Positions 28,864 to 37,160 of a stretch of 64,000 nucleotides of DNA are shown in pieces (positions within the stretch are counted from its first letter, which is position 1; each line of letters opens with the position of its first letter). This DNA comes from Planctomycetaceae bacterium. Lineage in GTDB: Bacteria > Planctomycetota > Planctomycetia > Planctomycetales > Planctomycetaceae. The notes under the pieces are model-generated. The model ran no database searches. It saw only the letters and a list, made by a program, of their open reading frames with translations, and had not been told where the DNA came from. A program made the position numbers and the translations under genes. The stretch lies in the NCBI GenBank assembly GCA_020850695.1, contig JADZEF010000110.1, positions 1 through 64,000 on the forward strand, read 5' to 3'.

Positions 28864-30152
28864 GGGATTCCCAGTTCTTTCATGACGCGTTCCAGCTCTT
28901 CGGAGAGTTGTCGAATGACTTGTGGGCTGGCCGTTCTCGCGAGTCCGTCCTGGAGGATGTTGGCGGCCTTCTTCAGGAAGGCGGACCGGGGCGCGCCGGA
29001 AAAACTCTCCGCCTGGGCGCGTTTGAGCCTTGCCTCGAAGAGAGGCCGCAGCCCCGCCGCCTCGGGATTCTTCGCCAGGTCCTCGATCAGCTTTTCCGCG
29101 CCGGGCCAGTCCCGAGTTCGGAGCGCGAAATCAAACTCCCGCTGCGCGAGCGACGTGCCATTCGTCGGCGGCCGTTCTCTGGGTTGAGAGGCGGTGCTGG
29201 TCTGGAGGGTCGGCGGCAACCCCTCTGACAGAAGTTCGAGATCCACCAGCAGCGGCACGGCCGATTCATACCGCTGGGACAGGTCCGGCGCGATCATGCA
29301 TTCGATCACCTTGAGGAACGCCGCGCCGCACTTCGCGTCCGTCCCGGAACCGCGAAGCTCCGGAAACTCGGACCGTTCGATGGGGATGGCGTTGCGGCGC
29401 GCGTCCCGGTGCATCGCCGTGAGCCGCTGAGTGAGCGCGGGGTCGTCCTTGTCCAACATCGCACCGACACCGTCAAACGGCCCTTCCCCACGCAGCATCG
29501 CGAGCGCCATCAGGCCCATCGCATAGACGTCGCAGGCCTTCGCCGTCGCGAAACCATCCAGCTGTTCCGGCGACGAATACGCCAGCGTTCCCCCGCACGG
29601 ACCCTCCTGATCGAGGCGGCCCCGGAAGACTCCGGCCAGCCCGAAGTCCCCCACCTTGATCTGATCGTGCCCCTCGCTTTGAAACAACAGGATGTTGTCG
29701 GGCTTCAGGTCGCTGTGGACGAAACCTCGCGCATGCATGTAGGCAATCGCGCGAGCGATCTGCGTCAGGTAGTGGAGCGTTCCGGCCGGAGTGAAGCGTT
29801 TGAGTTGCCTGAGCCGGCTGCTCAGGCTTCCCCCCGGCGCCAGCTCCATCGCGATGAAAGCCGCCGGAGGCGACCCGCGCGTCACGCCGAGATCGAACAC
29901 CGTGAGGAAATGCTGCCGGATCCGCCAGTCGTTCAGGTCCGAGAGGAGTTTCAGGAGCTGGATCGCTTCATTCATCCGCGCGCCGACGTTGTCCGGAGTG
30001 ATCTCCGCTCCGAACAGCACCTTCAGGGCGACCTCGCGCAGCGGATGCCCACAGACGACCTGCTCGGCGCGGTAGACGCAGCCGAAGGCCCCGCGGCCCA
30101 GCTCGGTGACGCAGCGATAGCGGCCGTCGAAGAGATCGATCGAGGGGATCAT
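28854..30152 (-). CDS. Soluble Ser/Thr protein kinase (Hanks type)
   Basis: The 432-residue protein starts by an ATGA overlap with the Clp-like gene. The kinase domain spans about residues 10-310: GRGAFG glycine loop (19-24), VALKV with the ATP-binding Lys44, catalytic loop HSDLKPDN (146-153, Asp148), DFG (169-171) and the P+1 SPEQ motif (194-197). The usual HRD is HSD, so this is a non-RD kinase and need not be controlled by activation-loop phosphorylation. Unlike PknB-type receptors there is no membrane helix; the C-terminal 110 residues are helical with short TPR-like pairs. Likely partners are the SpoIIE-like phosphatase at the head of the operon, the FHA-like membrane protein, and the Ser/Thr-rich tail of the giant propeller protein. 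Confidence 0.95.
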   Translation of the reverse strand: MIPSIDLFDGRYRCVTELGRGAFGCVYRAEQVVCGHPLREVALKVLFGAEITPDNVGARMNEAIQLLKLLSDLNDWRIRQHFLTVFDLGVTRGSPPAAFIAMELAPGGSLSSRLRQLKRFTPAGTLHYLTQIARAIAYMHARGFVHSDLKPDNILLFQSEGHDQIKVGDFGLAGVFRGRLDQEGPCGGTLAYSSPEQLDGFATAKACDVYAMGLMALAMLRGEGPFDGVGAMLDKDDPALTQRLTAMHRDARRNAIPIERSEFPELRGSGTDAKCGAAFLKVIECMIAPDLSQRYESAVPLLVDLELLSEGLPPTLQTSTASQPRERPPTNGTSLAQREFDFALRTRDWPGAEKLIEDLAKNPEAAGLRPLFEARLKRAQAESFSGAPRSAFLKKAANILQDGLARTASPQVIRQLSEELERVMKELGIPWP

Positions 30153-32080
30153 GCGTCGCTCCCGGCCGCCGTCACCAGCATCGATTCGTCGGAGCCGGCC
30201 GCGACCCGCGCCGACCGCACGCCCCGATTGGCGTCGTCGACGAAGAAGTCGATGATCGCCGGAACGACCAGCGTCGAAATGAGGTTGCCGCAGAGCCGCG
30301 CCCCTTCGTCGTGACGCTTCGCGCAGATCTTCGCGAGCCCTTCCACGACGGACGGATCGAACGTGACCGTCACGTTCTTCTCTTCCAGCAGCCGCCGCGT
30401 TTCGGATTCCAGCTCGAGGGCAAGGATGGTGCGGAACGCTGATTCGCCGAGGGAATTGAACAGCACCAGTTCGTCCATCCGGTTGACGAACTCGGGACGG
30501 AAAAGTTTCGACCGGACCAGCTCGTTGCGGATGTCCGACCGCACCCTCTCGCGCATCGCCCCGTTGCCGCGGGCCGCCTGCGACTGCATCCGGATCAGTT
30601 CGGACAGCTTCTCCACGCTGTGGTTCGACGTGAGGATGATGAAGCAGCGGCGGCCGTCCCGGACGGGGCCGGCCGGGTCGGCGATGACCCCTTCATCCAG
30701 AAACCGCAGCAGGACGTCGAACACGGAACGATGCGCTTTCTCGACCTCGTCGAACAGCACCACCGATTCGGGATTGTTCTTCAGCCCATTCGTCAGCAGC
30801 CCTTCGCCATATCCGACGTACCCCTGCGGGGCGCCGACGAACACATTCTTCGATTGCTCGGTCCCGAACTGTCCCATTTCAAAGAAAAGGAGGCGGTCTT
30901 CCGATCCGTAGACTTCGCGGGCGATCTCGCGGGCCAGCTGCGTCTTGCCGGTCCCGCTGGCGCCCAGAAACAGCAGGACCCCCAACGGTCGCCGCTTGCG
31001 CGTGTAGCCGAACCAGATCCTTTTGAGGAACGGGATGAGAGTATCGATGACGTGATCCTGTCCGACGATATTGCGACGCAGGCGGACTTCGACCTCGGCG
31101 AGCGGCGGCAGCTTGCGAACTTCCTCGTCCGGCGTCTCCGCCTCGGGCCGGCGGCCCGCGAGGAAGCCCGAGAGACGGCCGACGTCGACCGACCGGCTTT
31201 CGAGAAAGCCCCGCACGAAGCTGTCTTCTTCATTCAGCAGCGCCGCCCCGATGTCGGCTTCGCTCGCCAGCGGCGGGTCGCGGTCGGCAGCCGTCCGCAC
31301 CGCCCGCTCGAATGTCCGCACAACGACCGGCTGCATCTGGTCGCGTATCAGGCTCAGCTCATCGTTAAATCGTCCCTTGCTCAGCCCGCGCAGGTGGGTC
31401 CGCAGGCTCTCCAGAAGGTCGTGGAAGCGGACGGCGGGCTGCAATCGCAGTCCCTTTTCAAGCTCGCTGCCGGGCTGCGATGCAAGGGCGAACAACAGCA
31501 GCGGCGTGCCGACGCGGACCAGTCCGTTCTCCTTACCCTCCTGCTCGATTGTGTGGAGGACCGCACGCCCCGACTTGGAGAACAGAGCCGGATTGAGCTT
31601 CCCGGCCGCGTTGAACGTCGGCTGCGGTCCGTCCGCGGCCGGAGGAAGTCGAAGTGCGGCGATGAGCCGGTCGAGGGGGATTCCGGCGTATCCGAAGGAG
31701 TTCGCGATGCGGGGAGGGAGTTTCTCCAGGGCGGCGGCCGCGATGAAACGATCGGCCAGGCCATCGTTCCACTCGGGACTGCGGACCGCCTCGTCGAGCA
31801 ATTTCCGCGAGGCAACCGTCAGGAGCGTGTCGCTCCACGAGGACGAGGGAGGGGCGGCGATGCGAAGGCTTCTTGCGGACTGCCGAAACGACTCCAGAAA
31901 CGCGTCCGGGTTTATCGTGGGAGCCAGTCGCCGGCACTCTCGGCGCAGACTGCCGTCGGCCGGCTCGAGAAGCGTGAGCACGAAGTGCTCGGGCTCGACC
32001 TGCGCGTGAGCCGTCTGGCGGCACGCTTCCAGCAGAAGTCCACAGTACTCATCGGTCAATCGGCCGTCTTTCCAGATCAC
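30149..32080 (-). CDS. Single-ring Clp/Hsp100-type AAA+ unfoldase with Clp-N repeats
   Basis: The 643-residue protein starts at GTG, supported by GAGG 8 nt upstream. Residues 1-145 and 160-310 each resemble a Clp-N double repeat (EPEHFVLTLLEP, VGTPLLLFALASQ, ASEADIGAALLNEED). A single AAA+ module of the second-ring (D2/ClpX-ClpB C-terminal) class follows: GASGTGKT Walker A (373-380), the pore region EMGQFGTEQSKNVFVGAPQGYVGYGEG, Walker B VVLFDEVEKAH (440-450), sensor ILTSNHS (about 482-488) and the arginine-finger segment FRPEFVNRMDEL (527-538). The first ring of ClpB/ClpA and the ClpB middle domain are missing. No IGF/ClpP loop is evident, so it probably does not pair with ClpP. The CHAT protease in the same operon carries matching Clp-N-like repeats and may be its partner. 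Confidence 0.9.
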   Translation of the reverse strand: MIWKDGRLTDEYCGLLLEACRQTAHAQVEPEHFVLTLLEPADGSLRRECRRLAPTINPDAFLESFRQSARSLRIAAPPSSSWSDTLLTVASRKLLDEAVRSPEWNDGLADRFIAAAALEKLPPRIANSFGYAGIPLDRLIAALRLPPAADGPQPTFNAAGKLNPALFSKSGRAVLHTIEQEGKENGLVRVGTPLLLFALASQPGSELEKGLRLQPAVRFHDLLESLRTHLRGLSKGRFNDELSLIRDQMQPVVVRTFERAVRTAADRDPPLASEADIGAALLNEEDSFVRGFLESRSVDVGRLSGFLAGRRPEAETPDEEVRKLPPLAEVEVRLRRNIVGQDHVIDTLIPFLKRIWFGYTRKRRPLGVLLFLGASGTGKTQLAREIAREVYGSEDRLLFFEMGQFGTEQSKNVFVGAPQGYVGYGEGLLTNGLKNNPESVVLFDEVEKAHRSVFDVLLRFLDEGVIADPAGPVRDGRRCFIILTSNHSVEKLSELIRMQSQAARGNGAMRERVRSDIRNELVRSKLFRPEFVNRMDELVLFNSLGESAFRTILALELESETRRLLEEKNVTVTFDPSVVEGLAKICAKRHDEGARLCGNLISTLVVPAIIDFFVDDANRGVRSARVAAGSDESMLVTAAGSDA

Positions 32081-32110
32081 TGCCCACCTCGCAATCGATG
32101 CCGTTGTCGT

Positions 32111-35100
32111 TCATACGTCCGAGCCGGTCAGAAATCTCATGGCTTGCCCCAGAGATTCTCGGGCCTGCTCGAGTTCGTCCCCCTTCAGCTCGGCAGCCGC
32201 CCGGCGTGCCCAGAGCCGGCTCAACAGATCGTTGATTGGCTTTGCGTCGCCGTTCCGGCCGTGGCCGTTTTGCGCGACAGCAGCCCGCTTCCACGCGGCG
32301 AGACGTTCCATCGCCTGCGATTCCTTCTTCGCGGCGATCTCGTGCAGCGCTGCGAGCCGCACGAGATCGTGCGCGGCGAAGGGAAGTCGCGACGCGTCCG
32401 CGAGTCCCTCTTCCGTCTGCAACGCATCGGCCGCGTCCAGCAAGGGCTGCAGCTGCCGCAATCGATTCGCCTGAAGCAGCCGGACCGCGTGTTGAACATC
32501 CGGCGATGCGTCGTCGCGCGCCGCATCGGCGTTCGTTTCGACAGGGGCCTCGTCGCTCAGCCAGTTCTCGCGGATCAGTCGGACGAACAGCTTCACCTGA
32601 GGATTGTCCCCTCCAAGGGACGCGAGCTGGTCGATCCGGGCACGGAGGTCGGTGGGAAGTTCATCGCCGGCGACGAGAATCCGGCACACCACTCCGACGG
32701 CCAAGGCTTGCCTGTGGGCGGGCCGCCGCCCCGCGATTTCGTCGGTTTGAACCCGCAACTCCTCCACTACATCGTCCGTCAACGGGCCGCGCCGCAACCG
32801 CGCCACCACCGCCTGGATCTGGCAGGCGTCACGGCGTTCGATCAGTTCATCACGGCGTTCCGGTCCGGACTCATCGATCAGAATGTCCAGAGCGCGGGCG
32901 GCCGGATCGAACAACTTTTCCTGAAACAGGAAGGCCGCGGCCCATTCGAGAATCGCGGGCCTCGCGCTCGCGGGAAGCGCCGGGAACTGCGGCGATTCGA
33001 GGAGAGCACGGACGGCCTCCGCGGCTTCGCGGAACTTTCGCTGCTTCCAGGCCAGCACGGCGCGCGCCAGCTCCACCTGCACCGGTTGCGGCCCCCCCTC
33101 TTCCCGCAGCAGATCGGAAGCCTGGTCCAGCAATGTCCTGTCTTCCGTCGTGCGAACAAGCAACATGGCCAGCCGTTGCCGCGGCAATCTCCAGCTCGCG
33201 TCGAGGCCTGCGGCTTTCTCGTACCAGTCGCGAGCGACCTCCCACTCCCGATCGGCTTCGGCAATTCGACCGAGTGCGAGCGCCGCGTGGCCGCGTTCGC
33301 GCAGTTCGACGCCGGTAGATGTCTGCCGCCAGACGTCCTCATACTGCCGCCGCACCACATCCCCCACACTTCGCGAATCCCTTTCGCCGGCCGCCTCGGC
33401 ATCTAATTCCAGCAGTCCGGCTTTCGCCAGAGCGGCCTGGGGATGGGCGGGTTCAATCCGGACGACTTCGGCGATTCGACGCTGGGCCTCCGTGAGATTT
33501 CCCGTCCGCAATGCGATCTGGGCGAGCAGTCCCAGCGCGTCGACATGAGTGGGGTCGCGCTCGATGAGTGCGTTGAGGCGCTCCGTTGCCCCCTCCCAGT
33601 CCCGCTGCTGCGCGCAGTCGCGGGCGGCCACGAACAGGGCGGCGTCGCGACTGATTTCCGGTCCGTCGAAGTCCCGCGGGTCGTCAGCGAGTCGCTCGCC
33701 AGCGGACAGGGCGACATGGCCCGAAAGCCATCGGCGTTCGGCCTCCAGAAAACGTCCGAGAGGGCGGAGGACAATCCGATCCGGGGCGGCGGAATCGAAG
33801 CGTGTGGTGGAATCCAGGACTCGGCGGGCTCGTTCCAGCTTCCCCTCGAATGCGGCGACGAATGCCTGGCACAGTTCCCACGCGGGATGTTCGATGCCGA
33901 GCCGCACCAGGCCGTCGAACCGTTGCAGTGCCGCCGCTCGATGTGCCCGGCCGGCCCGCCGGAGTGCGAACCAGAGTTGCAGCGCCTGCTCGTCGTTCCC
34001 GGCTGCGTCGTCCAGCTGCATCGCTCTTCCGTAATCGCGGCGCTGCGCTTGGGCCAGCCGCAGCAGGGCCCGGGCGCGCGCCCGATGGTCGTCGTCCTCG
34101 ACCTTCGAAAGAGGATCGATGGCCTCGGCCTCGCGCCCCGCGGCAATCAGCACGCTTCCATACCAGACGCGGGCCAGGTTGAGCGATTCGGCGGGGGCCG
34201 CGACCGGGTGCAGGTCGTCCAGCAGTTGCTCGAGATCGGCCGCGGCCGGCCATTGGCCGAGGCGGACTGTCTCGCTGTATTGCGTCGCCGCTTCGGCCAT
34301 CGCCTTCCAGAACAGGATCTCGGCATTGTCGGGCGCGCCTTCCGCCGCCTGACGGAACTCATCCCGCGCACGGACGAAGTCGCCTTCTTCCCACCAGATC
34401 TGGCCGCGGAGCCGGAAGTCGTCGGGACGGGGGTCCTTCAGCTGCTTCAGGTATTCGAGAGCGTCAAGTCCGCGCCCCTGCCGTCGCCGGGCCCGCGCCA
34501 GGTTGCGTCTCGGCCAGTCCCACTCCGGCCGCGCTCTGGCAAGGTCCTCGCACCGCGCCGCACGCCGCTCGACTTCCGCCAGCGAGCTGTCGGCTCGCTC
34601 GTCCACTCGGAGAAACCGCTCGAGCGCCCGCACCACCGGGCTCTGCGGCATGTCCCCGGCGGGTTGCTTCGACAGCCATTCCGACCAGACGTCGAGCGCT
34701 TCGTCAGGGGCGCTCGCCTCGGACTGCGGCGAATCGAAGAGCGAGCGAGCGAGCGCCTCGGGAAACGCTCCTCTGTCATCGTCACAATCGGGGGTGCGGC
34801 GATGGACTTCGCACGCTTCCGGGATCTTTCCCTGTCCGAAGAGAAGGAGGGCGGCCTTTCGCATGCGGGCGGCCAGCCACGGATCGCACACGGGAGCACG
34901 GTCTCCCAGCTGGCCGCGGATGCGGTCGATCAGTGCGATGGCTTCCGCAGGGTGGCGGGCCTTCAGCAGTTCGTCGGCGGCGAACAGCATGTCGGCGACG
35001 CGGTGAGGAGAAAGCGGAAGAGGCTGGCTCCACACGTCGGTCGGCAAAAGAGCGAACCAGGGACGGAAGAGAGTGGAGAGCGGGGCCGACTCCCATGCGA

Positions 35101-37075
35101 CGCTATCAAGCGAAGGAATCGCCAGCGGAGCGTTGGGATCCGACTCCGCCGCCGTCGATTCGAGCGCTGCGGCCACATGCAGCGAGAAATCCGCAAGGCG
35201 GGCTTCGAGACAGTCCGGGCGTTCGGCCAGAACCTCGGCCAGTCCCTCGCGCGCGGACATGGGCTCGCGCGACGATGTCCAGAGCACGCGGGCGAGACGA
35301 TGCTCCGGAACGGCCGCAGGATGCGACGCGGCGGCGGCAAAGAGCCGGCCCGCCTCTTCCGGCTCCAGATGCTGGAGCGAGAGCTCCACCGCGCAGAGGT
35401 GATCCAGTTCTTCGTCGGGAACGAATCTTTGGTTGGCAGAGGCCCGCAGCGCGGCAACCTGTCCGAATTCTCCGCGAACCACGGCACGCCGCGCGAGGAG
35501 ACGGTCGCGCCAGGCGGCGACGGGCGCGGAAACCGCGTCGTCGGATGGCGGCACGTCCGGCTCGGCAGCGGACGCCGTCGGGCTGCGCTGCGCCAGTTCC
35601 GTCTGGAGGCACCATTCCGCGAGCGCCAGGTCCGGATCGCGGCCGGACTCGGGGGTGCGAAGGGTTCCCGCCAGAACGAGAAATCGCCGCGCGTCACTCT
35701 CCCGGTCTCTGCGAAGGTGGAGTCGCGCCGTCGCGAGCGCGGCGGCCGCGGCCGCTTCCGCATCGAGCGGATTGTCGTCCGTCGCCGTCGCGAGCGGTTC
35801 CAGTCGCAGCAGAAGGTCCGCTTCCGCGCCGAGCTGCGTGTAGGCCTTCAACTCCAGTTCGGCGAATCGCCAGGCGCGGAATGCGGGCGGCGCGGACTGG
35901 AATGCGCGGACGGCTTCACGATCGCGACCCAGCTGAACCTGGCCCGCGCCGATGAGCCAGCGGCCGTCGACCGCATGAGCATCCGCCGGCAGCAGCGACT
36001 CGAGCGTCTCGACCGTCTCGTCCAGTGCGGTCCAATCGGGAGCCTGGTCGCCGTAGAGCGTTTCGTTGACGGCCAGCATGGCGCGGAGCGGACCGCGAAG
36101 GCTCGACCAGGCTGAATCGGGGTTCGTCCGTCCCTCCTCGTGCGCCCGTGCCGCGCCGTCGAGCAACGCATTGGACCGCGCCCACTGCCGTCGCCGGTAC
36201 GCCGCCAGTGCAAAGCACGTCCAGGTGGCGACGTCGCTCCCGGCGTCGGGCGCGTATTGCTCCGTCAGCGCGAGGGCTCGGGCGAGTTGTCCCGCACGCA
36301 AGTCGCATCCGACTTCCACGGCCGCGCACCAGTCGCGCGGAACAATTTTGAGCAGGCGGCGGCCCAGCTCGCGCACCAGAGGCAGCTGGTCGGCGGCGGG
36401 CCGCACCAGGTCGACCCGCAACCCGCGACGGAGCAATGCCTCGACCGACTCTTTCAGCGCGGCATCGACCGGCCGGGTTTCCAGAAAGCTGAGATAAAGA
36501 TCGGCTGTTTCCAGGTCGGAACGGTCCAGGGCCGCCGCGGCCCGCGCCATTTCCGCGATCAACGCGTCGTCCTGCGGGGCCAGGCGGCGGGCGCGGCCGA
36601 ACAGATTGATCGCCTCGTTTTCGTCTCCCCGCCGCCGCTCGAACTCGACCATCTGCAGGTACTGCCGGGCGGCGCGCCGTCCCGCGTCTTGCCAGTGGGG
36701 ATCGTTGCGGAGGCGGCTAATCGCCGTCCCGATCGGTTCGAGCGCTCCGTCGAGTTCGTCGCGGGCGACCGACGAGGAGACAAGGGCCGAGGCGACGCCG
36801 AATGTGAGTGCAGGATCCGCGTCGACGCTTTCATCCGACGTGAGTTGCTCCATCGCGTGCCGTAATGACAGGAGTGCGACGTCCGGCCGCGACTTCTGCA
36901 GCTCCTCCAACTCGCGGAGGCGAGCGTGCTTCTTCGCCGCACGCAGTCGCGAACCGGAACGTCGCGGGCGCGCCGCCGGTTCGCGCGGCATGGAATCCGA
37001 TTCCACCGGCGGCGTGGCCACAGACCGGAGCGGCGCCGGGGCGGGGATTCTGAGTTCACTGAGAGGCTGATTCAT
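32111..37075 (-). CDS. Very large TPR-like repeat protein (1,654 aa)
   Basis: The ATG start lacks a clear ribosome-binding site. After an N-terminal Pro/Arg-rich region (1-50) nearly the whole protein consists of paired helices of 30-40 residues with TPR character (for example RARDEFRQAAEGAPDNAEIL, LNALIERDPTHVDALGLLAQ, DWYEKAAGLDASWRLPRQRL), which would give several tens of repeats forming an extended solenoid. There is no signal peptide or TM segment, so it is probably cytoplasmic. It sits between the CHAT protease and the Clp-like unfoldase. Large TPR proteins next to CHAT proteases are known to control them, for example the TPR-CHAT (Csx29) protease of type III-E CRISPR systems. A sensor or inhibitor role for the CHAT gene is inferred from that precedent. 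Confidence 0.85.
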   Translation of the reverse strand: MNQPLSELRIPAPAPLRSVATPPVESDSMPREPAARPRRSGSRLRAAKKHARLRELEELQKSRPDVALLSLRHAMEQLTSDESVDADPALTFGVASALVSSSVARDELDGALEPIGTAISRLRNDPHWQDAGRRAARQYLQMVEFERRRGDENEAINLFGRARRLAPQDDALIAEMARAAAALDRSDLETADLYLSFLETRPVDAALKESVEALLRRGLRVDLVRPAADQLPLVRELGRRLLKIVPRDWCAAVEVGCDLRAGQLARALALTEQYAPDAGSDVATWTCFALAAYRRRQWARSNALLDGAARAHEEGRTNPDSAWSSLRGPLRAMLAVNETLYGDQAPDWTALDETVETLESLLPADAHAVDGRWLIGAGQVQLGRDREAVRAFQSAPPAFRAWRFAELELKAYTQLGAEADLLLRLEPLATATDDNPLDAEAAAAAALATARLHLRRDRESDARRFLVLAGTLRTPESGRDPDLALAEWCLQTELAQRSPTASAAEPDVPPSDDAVSAPVAAWRDRLLARRAVVRGEFGQVAALRASANQRFVPDEELDHLCAVELSLQHLEPEEAGRLFAAAASHPAAVPEHRLARVLWTSSREPMSAREGLAEVLAERPDCLEARLADFSLHVAAALESTAAESDPNAPLAIPSLDSVAWESAPLSTLFRPWFALLPTDVWSQPLPLSPHRVADMLFAADELLKARHPAEAIALIDRIRGQLGDRAPVCDPWLAARMRKAALLLFGQGKIPEACEVHRRTPDCDDDRGAFPEALARSLFDSPQSEASAPDEALDVWSEWLSKQPAGDMPQSPVVRALERFLRVDERADSSLAEVERRAARCEDLARARPEWDWPRRNLARARRRQGRGLDALEYLKQLKDPRPDDFRLRGQIWWEEGDFVRARDEFRQAAEGAPDNAEILFWKAMAEAATQYSETVRLGQWPAAADLEQLLDDLHPVAAPAESLNLARVWYGSVLIAAGREAEAIDPLSKVEDDDHRARARALLRLAQAQRRDYGRAMQLDDAAGNDEQALQLWFALRRAGRAHRAAALQRFDGLVRLGIEHPAWELCQAFVAAFEGKLERARRVLDSTTRFDSAAPDRIVLRPLGRFLEAERRWLSGHVALSAGERLADDPRDFDGPEISRDAALFVAARDCAQQRDWEGATERLNALIERDPTHVDALGLLAQIALRTGNLTEAQRRIAEVVRIEPAHPQAALAKAGLLELDAEAAGERDSRSVGDVVRRQYEDVWRQTSTGVELRERGHAALALGRIAEADREWEVARDWYEKAAGLDASWRLPRQRLAMLLVRTTEDRTLLDQASDLLREEGGPQPVQVELARAVLAWKQRKFREAAEAVRALLESPQFPALPASARPAILEWAAAFLFQEKLFDPAARALDILIDESGPERRDELIERRDACQIQAVVARLRRGPLTDDVVEELRVQTDEIAGRRPAHRQALAVGVVCRILVAGDELPTDLRARIDQLASLGGDNPQVKLFVRLIRENWLSDEAPVETNADAARDDASPDVQHAVRLLQANRLRQLQPLLDAADALQTEEGLADASRLPFAAHDLVRLAALHEIAAKKESQAMERLAAWKRAAVAQNGHGRNGDAKPINDLLSRLWARRAAAELKGDELEQARESLGQAMRFLTGSDV

Positions 37076-37160
37076 GAGTCGGTCGTCGAATGCACGCTTC
37101 GGATCGGGCGGCCTGCTCCTTCCTACGTTTCATAGTCCGGTCGCGTTCCACGCGACGGCG

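Noticed and set aside
30620-36115. Plus-strand frames of about 928 and 890 codons opposite the Clp-like and TPR genes
   Set aside because: These are antisense shadows. The opposite strand has Walker motifs and TPR repeats.
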